A stretch of 7,228 nucleotides of DNA, taken from assembly GCA_012797095.1 (NCBI GenBank), contig JAAZPS010000074.1, forward strand, positions 1-7,228, read 5' to 3'. The DNA is from Bacillota bacterium (GTDB taxonomy: Bacteria; Bacillota; Dethiobacteria; DTU022). Position 1 is the stretch's first letter; every line of letters starts with the position of its first letter. Shown piece after piece: positions 1 to 5,536 of the stretch. Below the pieces are notes generated by a model that was given only the letters and a program-made list of their open reading frames with translations, did not search any database and was not told the DNA's origin. The position numbers and the translations under genes were made by a program.

Positions 1-480
1 CATCCGCGTTGCCAGGGAAACGAGAAGGGCCGATTTCCAGGCAAAACGGGACAGCAGTCCCGTAACCTTGTCCGGATGAACCAGGGTGCTGTACAGCCCG
101 AAAGCGGTAATTACCGCCAGCAGACGCACCCCCATGACCGCGCCGTAGCAGAGCGCCTCCAGAGTGATCAAACGTCTGCCGATCACAGGCAGGGCCGGCA
201 GGCAGCAAAGGACGGTGTCACCGCTTTGGGAAAGCAAGGGGTTCACCAGAAGCAGCAAAAATGCCGGCCAGATTCCTACCGCCAGATAGGTGCACCATCC
301 CGCCGCAGCTCCGGAGACAACAGCTGCAAGCAGCCCCGTCAGCAGTATGCTCACCAGATACAGGGGATGGTTCAAAAACAGAGGCAGCAGCAGCAGGGCA
401 GCCAGATAGCTCAACCCAGCCGCCGGGTGAAGACTCTGCAGGAAGGTCCCCCTATCCTTGTAATACAGATGCTCGAACAT
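1..480 (-). CDS. ecfT: EcfT/CbiQ-family transmembrane subunit of an ECF transporter (3' end cut by window edge)
   Basis: This is the N-terminal 160 residues of a membrane protein that matches the energy-coupling factor T component, which couples ATPase subunits to a substrate-binding S component. The start is ATG at 480, preceded by AAAGGA at suitable spacing. Visible family features are LHP near residues 17-19 after a short amphipathic start, hydrophobic segments at about 22-36, 38-58 and 62-82, a VNPLL stretch followed by SGDTVL (79-91), TLEALCYG at 106-113 and VRLLAV at 118-123, then HPDKV and LLSRF (135-146) and SLATRM at the window edge. EcfT proteins usually run about 250-265 residues, so the cytoplasmic coupling helices that hold the Ala-Arg motifs lie outside. 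It follows the DUF4430 gene by 86 bases, downstream of a cobalamin riboswitch, so the substrate is probably a corrinoid. Cobalt is the main alternative. No S component or ATPase is visible here. Confidence 0.85.
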   Translation of the reverse strand, partial: MFEHLYYKDRGTFLQSLHPAAGLSYLAALLLLPLFLNHPLYLVSILLTGLLAAVVSGAAAGWCTYLAVGIWPAFLLLLVNPLLSQSGDTVLCCLPALPVIGRRLITLEALCYGAVMGVRLLAVITAFGLYSTLVHPDKVTGLLSRFAWKSALLVSLATRM

Positions 481-566
481 GGCTGTTCCTTTCCGGACCC
501 GGCCGGCAACCGCACCGGCGGGCCGCCTCAAAAAGGGTTAAACGATCGCTGCTCCCGGAATGATCC

Positions 567-1283
567 TTACAGTTCATCCCACTGCGGCGGCTCCTGGTCG
601 ATTTTTTCGCTGTACCACCAGATCACACAATCCCCTTCCCGGATCTCCTGTTCGGCGGCAGATCTCATAACCGTCTCTCCATTTATCTGATACATCCACC
701 CGGACATCCCCTCATTCTTCAGCCCCCCGATGGAGGTGATGAGTTTACCCTGATATGCGGTCTCGTAAGCGATCCCGGCAGCCTCCAGGGTATCAACCAC
801 CCTTCCGCCGCTGACAGTAATACCTTCCCTCTTGAAGATGATCCTTCCGCTGCGGCCAACGATGGCGAGGTCTGCCGAAATTCCAACGGGCGGCTCCTCG
901 CGGGTCAGCTCTCCGGGGGAGGCGGCCTCCGGGGAAGAGCTCCCCGGGGAAGGTTTTTCGCCGGGGGAGCTACGGTCGGGCTGTTTCCCGGCTGCAGAAA
1001 CGGCCGCCGGCTGGGGCTGCTGTTCGGACAATGGTTCGCGGTCCCCCGAAGATGCTGCGGCATTCTTCTCCCCGGGAAGAACGCGGCCCGCTTTTTCACC
1101 ATCGGGGGCAGGTCGCTCCGGTGACTCGCTGCCGGGCTGCTCTGCTATCCTCTCCCGGGGAGGGCTTTCAGGAGCCTGCTCCTGACTTTGAACCAGTCTT
1201 CCCTGCATCGAGTGCCACAACGGAACCGCCAATCCCACCGCAAGCAGCAGCAGCAGCAGCGGTATCAAGTAGACCCGTTTCAT
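567..1283 (-). CDS. Membrane-tethered DUF4430 (transcobalamin-like) protein, probable corrinoid-binding component
   Basis: This 238-residue protein has three parts. Residues 5-23 form an N-terminal hydrophobic segment with a Leu run and no lipobox Cys, so it is a signal anchor or uncleaved signal. Residues 31-133 form a low-complexity linker rich in Pro, Ser, Glu and Gly with recurring SPGE units. Residues about 137-238 form a DUF4430 domain with SIGGL (184-188), GWMYQING (195-202), REGDCVIWWY (215-224) and a closing PPQWDEL. DUF4430 resembles the C-terminal beta domain of intrinsic factor and transcobalamin, which clamps cobalamin. I chose ATG at 1283 because GGAGG lies 7 bases upstream; GTG at 1286 is directly adjacent and possible, with only 4 bases of spacing. 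It sits between the barrel/DUF4430 protein and ecfT in the riboswitch-controlled unit, which suggests an extracellular stalked receptor that passes corrinoid to the transporter. Family assignment is strong; the ligand and hand-over role are inferred. Confidence 0.85.
   Translation of the reverse strand: MKRVYLIPLLLLLLAVGLAVPLWHSMQGRLVQSQEQAPESPPRERIAEQPGSESPERPAPDGEKAGRVLPGEKNAAASSGDREPLSEQQPQPAAVSAAGKQPDRSSPGEKPSPGSSSPEAASPGELTREEPPVGISADLAIVGRSGRIIFKREGITVSGGRVVDTLEAAGIAYETAYQGKLITSIGGLKNEGMSGWMYQINGETVMRSAAEQEIREGDCVIWWYSEKIDQEPPQWDEL
905..1180 (-). repeat. Low-complexity linker with recurring CCCGGGG-like units
   Basis: Within the linker of the DUF4430 protein the DNA repeatedly shows short palindromic CCCCGGGG-like cores, for example near 911-918, 927-934, 941-950, 961-967, 1070-1077 and 1155-1162. 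Several encode SPGE or LPGE. The units are imperfect and irregularly spaced, so this is a degenerate coding repeat rather than a tandem array. The linker length is likely to differ between relatives. Confidence 0.5.
1240..1260 (-). repeat. CTG trinucleotide run in the signal-anchor coding region
   Basis: A short run of CTG codons (read as cagcagcag on the plus strand) encodes consecutive leucines in the hydrophobic segment of the tethered DUF4430 protein. In-frame slippage here would only change the length of the membrane helix. It is probably a by-product of leucine codon preference. Confidence 0.5.
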
Positions 1284-1374
1284 CACGATCCCTCCTTAAA
1301 CGTTGCCGGCAGGGGCGCCTTTTCGGCAGCTAGGTTTGACTGCGGAGCCGCCCGCTCAACCGGCATTTTTTTAA

Positions 1375-1408
1375 TGCGGGGCGGGTGAAGAGATGGCTCG
1401 CCCGCCCC
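1375..1408 (-). other. GC-rich inverted repeat (RNA hairpin) between the two DUF4430 genes
   Basis: A perfect 8-bp stem pairs 1378-1385 with 1401-1408 (GGGGCGGG against CCCGCCCC). Within the 15-base loop, GAG and CTC could extend the stem. On the transcribed strand it is followed by GCATT, an A run and AATGC rather than a U run, so it does not look like a standard intrinsic terminator. It occupies the 195-base gap between the barrel protein and the tethered DUF4430 gene. It may act as an RNA-stability or processing element that sets the relative amounts of the two proteins. I see no convincing promoter in the gap. Confidence 0.5.
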
Positions 1409-1478
1409 CAGGCATCATTGGATTCAATCGCGATCTTTGGAACAACGACCCGCCAGGCGGATCGGTTCAAAAAAATGA

Positions 1479-1583
1479 TCAGCGAAAACTGCTGCTCTTT
1501 CTGCAGCCCAAAAGAAGTCCGAGACAGATAAGCATCAACCCGAGGCCGATAAAAAGTTCCCGAGCCCCAGCAGTAGCCGGCAG
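1479..1583 (-). other. C-terminal cell-wall sorting-like signal (LPATA, membrane helix, basic tail)
   Basis: The last 34 residues of the barrel protein have the three-part layout of a sortase substrate: an LPxTA pentapeptide, about 18 hydrophobic residues, then Arg, Lys and Arg at the end. LPxTG is the usual form; LPNTA is a known variant recognised by class D-type sortases such as Bacillus anthracis SrtC. No sortase gene is visible here. If no matching sortase exists, the helix would simply anchor the protein in the membrane. Confidence 0.55.
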
Positions 1584-2936
1584 ATCGCCTGTTTCCTGCT
1601 GCGGTTCCCGCTCGGCCGGTTCGGGACCCGGATCAGAGCCGGGTCCGGGATCCGCTTCCGTGATGGAAAGATTCTCCAGGTAAAATACTGCCAGCCTTTC
1701 GAAAAGATTCCCCAAAAGCAGATCGCCCGCTGCGATCAGCGCCTGAGCTGTGGCTATCTCATCACTGGAATCACCGGGTAGATGGCTGAACGATCCATCC
1801 TCCAGCTGATAGGCAACAAGGGCGTGGATAATGCTGCGGTTCCCGTCAGTCCAGGGGGCAGCTGCAGGATCCTCGCCGCAGGCCAGCAGCGCCCGGATCA
1901 CCACCGCCGCCGACTCGGCATTTTCACCCCAGGAGGAAAAACCGCCACCCGGAAGTTGCAGATCACGCAGACAGGCCAGCGCTGCCGCGATCACCTCATC
2001 GATGCCGGGCAGATCGCGGTGAGCGGCCAGGACGATGAGCGCTGTGGCAGTCATATCGGGATCGCTCAAATCGCCGAAGAGGGTAAATCCACCATCGGAT
2101 TTCTGCTGATCGACCAGAAAGGCGATCGCTCCGACAGGATCATATGACGCCCCCGCTGTATCCAGGGCGATGACGGACCAGAAATGCTGATTGAGCCAGC
2201 CCTCCCCGAAACTCCCGTCAGCATTCTGTCTGGCGGCCAGCTCGGCAATCAGGTTCCTGCCGCCGCTATGGGCAGGATCCTCACCGACAGCGATCATTCC
2301 CAGGATGGCGGAAGCATAACCGGTCACCGGAGCCTCGTCGTCGAGTTGATCGATCTCCCAGTCAGGCAGCTGCCAGGGAGCCTTCCCCAGATCAACACCG
2401 GCACCCCACAGCGCGAGCACCTCCTCCCAACCGGGTACACTGCAGCAATCCCGGTAGTAGTCCACGATAGCATCGAGCGTCACCTGCAGATCAACAGGCT
2501 CCAGGGGAATCTGTTCATCCAGCTCGGTCCACTTCGGTGCCGCCGTTCCAAAAGTGGAGCTGTAGTACCAGATCACGGTATCCCCTTCCACCACCTCGCA
2601 GCTGTCCGCTCCTTTACCCGGGGAAAGATCATTCAAGGTGTACATCCATCCGGCCGTACCCTCCGCTATTTTTCCATCGATGGAATTGACAAGATACCCG
2701 AAACTGTATTCGATGCCCCCGTATGCAAGAGCAGTCGCCTCCAGAGCGCCCAGTGCCGTGGCACCCCACCTGTTGCCCTCCTCGACGGCGACGCTGCGTG
2801 AACCGAAGAGCAGCTCTCCCTCTGGCCCGACAACCGCTACCTGCACGGTCAAAGCTTCTGCAGCCAGCACCGGCAGGGACAATGAAAACACCAACACCAA
2901 CACAACTAGAAGTGTCCAGATTTTATGACAATTCAA
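1479..2936 (-). CDS. Secreted intrinsic-factor-like protein: DUF4430 domain plus prenyltransferase-type alpha/alpha barrel, with C-terminal sorting-like signal
   Basis: This 485-residue protein probably captures corrinoid at the cell surface. Residues 1-25 form a signal peptide ending near VLA-AEA. Residues about 28-140 are DUF4430, with VNSIDG (83-88), GWMYTLN (96-102), VEGDTVIWYY (116-125) and PKWTELDE. Residues about 150-425 form helical-barrel repeats whose turns read QNADGSF (237-243), QKSDGGF (278-284), LPGGGF (328-333) and QLEDGSF (377-383), with DPDMTATAL at 292-300. Residues 428-450 are a Pro/Glu/Gly-rich spacer. LPATA (452-456), a hydrophobic helix (460-477) and a basic tail (CRKSSSFR) then form a sortase-type signal. 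The start is TTG at 2936, supported by AAAGGAGG 8 bases upstream. It is the first gene after a cobalamin riboswitch. Intrinsic factor and transcobalamin have the same two kinds of domain in the opposite order. The barrel family also includes terpene cyclases, but secretion and context argue against that here. Confidence 0.88.
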   Translation of the reverse strand: MNCHKIWTLLVVLVLVFSLSLPVLAAEALTVQVAVVGPEGELLFGSRSVAVEEGNRWGATALGALEATALAYGGIEYSFGYLVNSIDGKIAEGTAGWMYTLNDLSPGKGADSCEVVEGDTVIWYYSSTFGTAAPKWTELDEQIPLEPVDLQVTLDAIVDYYRDCCSVPGWEEVLALWGAGVDLGKAPWQLPDWEIDQLDDEAPVTGYASAILGMIAVGEDPAHSGGRNLIAELAARQNADGSFGEGWLNQHFWSVIALDTAGASYDPVGAIAFLVDQQKSDGGFTLFGDLSDPDMTATALIVLAAHRDLPGIDEVIAAALACLRDLQLPGGGFSSWGENAESAAVVIRALLACGEDPAAAPWTDGNRSIIHALVAYQLEDGSFSHLPGDSSDEIATAQALIAAGDLLLGNLFERLAVFYLENLSITEADPGPGSDPGPEPAEREPQQETGDLPATAGARELFIGLGLMLICLGLLLGCRKSSSFR

Positions 2937-2941
2937 TATTA

Positions 2942-2951
2942 AATCCTCCTT
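2942..2951 (-). promoter_or_regulatory. Strong ribosome binding site for the TTG-initiated barrel protein
   Basis: AAAAGGAGGA on the minus strand sits 8 bases before TTG at 2936 and is near-perfect against the 16S anti-Shine-Dalgarno sequence. It decides the start: no ATG lies at suitable spacing, and translation from TTG gives a complete signal peptide. Confidence 0.75.
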
Positions 2952-2992
2952 TTAACCATTGGTTACCTTTACAGCGAGCAGATTACCCCATC

Positions 2993-3021
2993 AAAAAACC
3001 CCGTCCTACGTAGGAACGGGG
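2993..3021 (-). terminator. Intrinsic terminator of the cobalamin riboswitch
   Basis: On the minus strand CCCCG, one unpaired T, a self-complementary 12-mer (TCCTACGTAGGA) and CGGGG form a hairpin that runs directly into six T residues at 2998-2993. It lies between the aptamer and the first gene of the operon, about 57 bases before its start codon. This is the layout of a transcription-attenuation riboswitch: bound B12 should favour this hairpin and stop transcription. Confidence 0.88.
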
Positions 3022-3094
3022 CGAGGGCTGCCGGAGCAGAACCGCTTGATCAAAAAGACCACCTCCCCATCTCGCGTAGAGCAGTGTGACCTCG
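3022..3094 (-). promoter_or_regulatory. Riboswitch expression platform with a possible anti-terminator
   Basis: Between P1 and the terminator lie several short pairings. CTC/GAG around TACGC (3081-3071) is a candidate P13-like hairpin, CTGC-TCCG-GCAG is at 3039-3028, and GGTC-TTTTT-GATC is at 3060-3048. GGGGAGG (3068-3062) could pair with CCT and CCCC of CCTCGCCCC (3026-3018) around a 2-base bulge. That would use up the 5' arm of the terminator and act as an anti-terminator. This pairing was drawn by eye and is tentative. Confidence 0.4.
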
Positions 3095-3239
3095 GGGAAA
3101 GATAGCAGGTCTCCTGGCTTGGGTTCCTTTCGGCTCTGCGCCTTCCCATCATCGCATGACAGTGGCATCTTGCAGACCGATTCCCCTCACAGTGGCGGGA
3201 CCGCGCCGGATTTCCACCGGCTTCCCTGTACTATTTCCC
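3095..3239 (-). ncRNA. Cobalamin (B12) riboswitch aptamer
   Basis: The minus strand carries the diagnostic cobalamin-aptamer elements in order. GGGAAATAG (3239-3231) is the 5' arm of P1, followed by the GCCGGTGGAAATCCGGC hairpin region. GGTCCCGCCACTG ends at 3190 and a second GCCACTG is at 3166-3160. The B12 box AGCCAGGAGACCTGC lies at about 3119-3105. The 3' arm of P1, CTATCTTTCCC (3105-3095), closes the structure with a small bulge. The aptamer sits in the leader of the intrinsic-factor-like/DUF4430/ecfT unit and is followed by an intrinsic terminator, so high cobalamin should switch the operon off. By family knowledge the ligand is adenosylcobalamin or a related corrinoid; the sequence alone does not settle which form. 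Confidence 0.95.
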
Positions 3240-3251
3240 AAAGATATTCAG

Positions 3252-3280
3252 TTGTTACTTCGTTATTTATAATTCGACAA
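3252..3280 (-). promoter_or_regulatory. Candidate promoter of the riboswitch operon
   Basis: An AT-rich stretch directly upstream of the aptamer holds TTGTCG (3280-3275), a 17-base spacer and TAACAA (3257-3252). The -10 match is poor (3 of 6), but the position would start the transcript just before P1. A TATAAA at 3271-3266 in the same stretch has no fitting -35. Location is plausible; the exact boxes are uncertain. Confidence 0.3.
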
Positions 3281-3362
3281 AAGATCGCCGGCTCCTGCTT
3301 CTTCGATCCTTTTGCAGCTTTTTTGCAGAACAGGAGATCAGCCCCGCAGCTAGAGCACACTT

Positions 3363-4103
3363 TTAGCCGGAAATACGGTAGGTTTGCCCCTCCCGGGCCA
3401 GCTCGGCCGCGGCAAAATATTCGCGGGCCTCCTCCAGGGAGGCGTCCGGACTGCGCTCGGGATGAAAATGGGTCAAAAGAAGCCTGTTCACCCCGGCACG
3501 GGAGGCGAGACGGGCAGCATCGGCAGCCGTGAGATGGTTCACCGGTGAGCGGCGGGTATCCTTCTCCAGAAAGCTGGCTTCAGTGAGTAAAATATCAGCA
3601 CCGGCTGCAAAATTGACCAGTCCATCGAAATATTCGGTGTCCACAGCGTATACCAGAACCCCTTTTTCAGTCTCGATACGCATAGCCAGGCAGGGCACGG
3701 AGTGTATTGTTTCGATAAATGAAAAGTTGAACGGCCCCACTGTTAGTTTCTCACCGCCACTTAGCGGCACCGCCTTGAAAAGCCCTTTGTAAAGCAACCG
3801 CTCAAACTCGGCGGCGGGTTTAGGGAGGGCATAAAGTGGCAGCGGATGGGGGCGTAGATCCCGGCTGCGAGCATAATCGAGGGCATAGCGCAACACCATC
3901 AGATCGGCGATATGATCAAAATGCAGGTGTGAAAGAAGCACCGCCTCCAGTGCCCATGGTTTCAGATGCTCCTGCAGCCGGCTCAAAACTCCATTGCCGC
4001 AGTCAAGTAATACCGGGCACCCCTCTTCTTCCAGAAGGTATCCCGAGCAGGCGCCTCCTGCTGCCGGATAGGGTCCATAACGACCAAGTACGGTTAGTTT
4101 CAT
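3363..4103 (-). CDS. Metallo-beta-lactamase-fold hydrolase, YhfI/RNase Z-like
   Basis: This is a complete 246-residue single-domain cytoplasmic protein with no signal peptide. The start MKLTVLGRYG, then GACSGYLLE and LLDCGNGVL, resembles Bacillus YhfI-type proteins in the RNase Z/phosphodiesterase branch of the MBL superfamily. The metal-binding motif SHLHFDH gives H59, H61, D63 and H64. Further likely ligands are H134 (IHSVPC), D155 (YAVDTEY) and H212 (LLTHFHP); NHLTA holds H190. It lacks the long exosite arm of full tRNase Z, so tRNA 3' processing is unlikely and the substrate is unknown; a phosphodiester or similar small ester is the family expectation. ATG at 4103 has AAGGAGG about 10 bases upstream. 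It is separated from the M48 gene by 115 bases and from the riboswitch operon by the riboswitch leader, so it is probably transcribed on its own or at the end of the upstream unit. Confidence 0.88.
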   Translation of the reverse strand: MKLTVLGRYGPYPAAGGACSGYLLEEEGCPVLLDCGNGVLSRLQEHLKPWALEAVLLSHLHFDHIADLMVLRYALDYARSRDLRPHPLPLYALPKPAAEFERLLYKGLFKAVPLSGGEKLTVGPFNFSFIETIHSVPCLAMRIETEKGVLVYAVDTEYFDGLVNFAAGADILLTEASFLEKDTRRSPVNHLTAADAARLASRAGVNRLLLTHFHPERSPDASLEEAREYFAAAELAREGQTYRISG

Positions 4104-4194
4104 CTCAGATAGACCTCCTTGTTGAATAACATGATCTCAGACCTGGTCACCTTTATATTTTACCGGAAAACCAACTTTTTTGCTGAACAATTTG
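4104..4194 (-). promoter_or_regulatory. AT-rich leader of the MBL gene, possible promoter
   Basis: This gap is more AT-rich than its surroundings and contains TAAAAT (4162-4157) overlapping TATAAA (4157-4152), both plausible -10 boxes. Neither has a well-spaced, good -35; TTGGTT (4174-4169) is too close. The octamer TCTGAGAT occurs twice, at about 4141-4134 and just before the start codon. A separate promoter here is likely, but its boxes cannot be fixed by eye. Confidence 0.3.
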
Positions 4195-4214
4195 GGGGAC
4201 TGGCGCCAGTCCCC
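4195..4214. repeat. Perfect 20-bp palindrome just after the M48 stop codon
   Basis: GGGGACTGGC at 4195-4204 is followed directly by its reverse complement at 4205-4214. It begins 4 bases after the TGA of the M48 gene. There is no T run next to it on either strand, so it is not a textbook intrinsic terminator, although a strong hairpin at this place may still end or protect the transcript. Its form resembles short GGGGACTGG-type palindromes that recur between genes in some Clostridia and deltaproteobacterial genomes; that comparison is from memory. Confidence 0.7.
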
Positions 4215-4218
4215 TCTG

Positions 4219-5445
4219 TCATCCTTCCCGCCCACCCCGGCCTGCATCCGGCAGGATCGTTTTAATCCGTTCCATGAGCGGTGGGTGAGTGTACAGCAGC
4301 GCCTTCAACAGCGGATGCGGCTCAACAACCGCGAGATTCGCCCGGGCCAGTTTCTGATAAAGCGAAACCAGGGGCGCCGGCTCACCGGTCAGTTCAATTG
4401 CAAAGCGGTCCGCCTCCCGCTCGCGGAACCGGGAGAGCGCATTTGCTGCCGGTGCCGCTGCCATGGAGAGGAGCACAAGAAAAAGCAGGGCCAGCGGCAG
4501 GGCCCTGAAGTTTCCTTGCAGCCCCATCTTCTGCAGCAGCAGCTGCAGGGCATAGAGCGCGGCAAAGGAGCCGGCAGCGCTGAGCAGCAGCCCTTTCCAG
4601 AGGTGGCCGCGGCGCCAGTGGCCCATCTCGTGGGCGATCACTGCCAGCACCTCTTCGGAGGTGAAATCATTCAGCAGGGTATCGTAGAGCACGATCCGCC
4701 TGGTCCGGCCCAGACCGCTGAAATAAGCATTGGCCTTGCGGGTGCGGCGCCCGGCGTCGGCCACAAGGACCCGCTCCACCCTGATCCCCGCCTTCCCGGA
4801 GAGCTTGACGATCTCCTCCTGCAGCCCCTCATCGGCCAATTCCGTAAAGCGGTAGAAAAGGGGATCGATCAGCAGCGGGTAGAGGTAGCTGCTCAGAAAA
4901 AGAAAGAGGGCGAAGGCGGTCCCGGCGAGAAACCACCATTGCACCGGGCGCCAGGTGAACAGCAGATAGAGGCCGCCCAGGGCCACTGCGGAGATAAACA
5001 GGCCGATGAAAGAGCTTTTTCCGTAATCGGCAAACCAGCCGGCAGCCGTCTGAACGGAGAGGCCGAAGCGGTGCTCGATGGTATGACCGCGATACAGGTC
5101 GAGGGGCAGGCTTAGCAGCCGCCCGGCGATCAAAAAAAGCAGGATCCAGCCAGCGGCTGCCGGCAGGGAAGGCTGCGGCGCATCCTTAAAATAGCGCAGC
5201 GCAATAAAGCCGACGGCGATCAGAAACGTCAGGGAAAGGACCTGCCGGAGCAGCGAGACTGTCAGCCCGGCCCTCTGGTAAGCAGCTGCCCGGAGAAGAA
5301 AGGACTGCTCAAAATAGCGTCCAACCGTATCCCCCACCGGCGCCGGGGCGAAGATACCGGCAAAAAACAGAACCAGGTAAAGCAGGGCGGCCGCCCCCAA
5401 ACCGATCCATACCGCCGCAACTGTCATCGTCTTCTTTCCCCTCAA
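4219..5445 (-). CDS. Integral-membrane M48-family (Ste24-like) zinc metalloprotease
   Basis: This protein of up to 408 residues has several membrane segments, at about 9-31, 65-85, 97-115, 144-165 and 168-195, with two more around 283-300 and 316-334. The catalytic HEMGH (272-276) supplies two zinc ligands and the glutamate base; ExxAD in REREAD (E342, D346) supplies the third ligand. KANAYFSGLGRTRRIVLYDTLL (starting at 237) is the characteristic stretch before the active site in the Ste24/CAAX protease 1 subfamily (M48A). Bacteria do not prenylate CAAX proteins, so a membrane-protein quality-control role, as for HtpX and Ste24, is more likely. The longest form starts at TTG 5445, with GGGGAG 9 bases upstream; ATG at 5427 (402 residues), after GAGGGG, is equally credible. 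It lies 91 bases after the small membrane protein gene and may share its transcript. A palindrome follows its stop. Confidence 0.92.
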   Translation of the reverse strand: MRGKKTMTVAAVWIGLGAAALLYLVLFFAGIFAPAPVGDTVGRYFEQSFLLRAAAYQRAGLTVSLLRQVLSLTFLIAVGFIALRYFKDAPQPSLPAAAGWILLFLIAGRLLSLPLDLYRGHTIEHRFGLSVQTAAGWFADYGKSSFIGLFISAVALGGLYLLFTWRPVQWWFLAGTAFALFLFLSSYLYPLLIDPLFYRFTELADEGLQEEIVKLSGKAGIRVERVLVADAGRRTRKANAYFSGLGRTRRIVLYDTLLNDFTSEEVLAVIAHEMGHWRRGHLWKGLLLSAAGSFAALYALQLLLQKMGLQGNFRALPLALLFLVLLSMAAAPAANALSRFREREADRFAIELTGEPAPLVSLYQKLARANLAVVEPHPLLKALLYTHPPLMERIKTILPDAGRGGREG

Positions 5446-5536
5446 GTCTTTGTTCTCCCCCTGCCGGGAATCGCCGCAAGCCGGCCCCGTTCAGGATCAC
5501 CGGAGCAAAGACGCCCACGGAAAACCGCCTGATTGT
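5446..5536 (-). other. Short gap between small membrane gene and M48 gene
   Basis: I see no clear promoter or intrinsic terminator in these 91 bases. GCCGG and CCGGC, separated by 13 bases (about 5490-5468), could form a weak hairpin, and GGGGAG before the TTG start is the likely ribosome binding site. The simplest reading is read-through from the upstream genes. Confidence 0.4.

Noticed and set aside
76..690. 204-codon open frame on the plus strand across ecfT and the DUF4430 end
   Set aside because: It spans two minus-strand genes, and its product is Gln-rich low-complexity sequence, as expected from reversed Leu/Ala codons.
1366..1408. Reading the 1378-1408 hairpin as an intrinsic terminator
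   Set aside because: The T run at 1366-1372 lies on the plus strand before the hairpin. On the transcribed minus strand the stem is followed by A residues, so neither direction gives a stem followed by a U tail.
2184..2801. 205-codon open frame on the plus strand opposite the barrel protein
   Set aside because: It lies fully inside a gene with signal peptide, DUF4430 and barrel repeats on the minus strand, and has no features of its own.
1479..2936. Squalene-hopene cyclase or other terpene cyclase
   Set aside because: The barrel repeats are of that superfamily, but the protein has a signal peptide, a DUF4430 domain and a surface anchor and is controlled by a B12 riboswitch, all of which fit a corrinoid-binding role better.
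2951..2967. AACCA/TGGTT and GGTAACC inverted repeats before the barrel gene as an operator
   Set aside because: They are short, have no loop or spacing typical of operators, and lie between the riboswitch terminator and the ribosome binding site; chance is sufficient.
3300..3362. Possible intrinsic terminator after the MBL gene
   Set aside because: The only pairing found by eye (GCGGGG with TTCTGC) relies on several G-U pairs and is followed by A residues, not T residues, on the transcribed strand.
3086..3532. 148-codon open frame on the plus strand over the riboswitch
   Set aside because: The region is explained by a cobalamin aptamer on the other strand and the end of the MBL gene.
4180..5115. 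311-codon open frame on the plus strand opposite the M48 gene
   Set aside because: It is the antisense of a well-supported membrane protease. Its translation is rich in Gln, Gly and Pro with no domain pattern. Long antisense frames are expected in GC-rich coding DNA.
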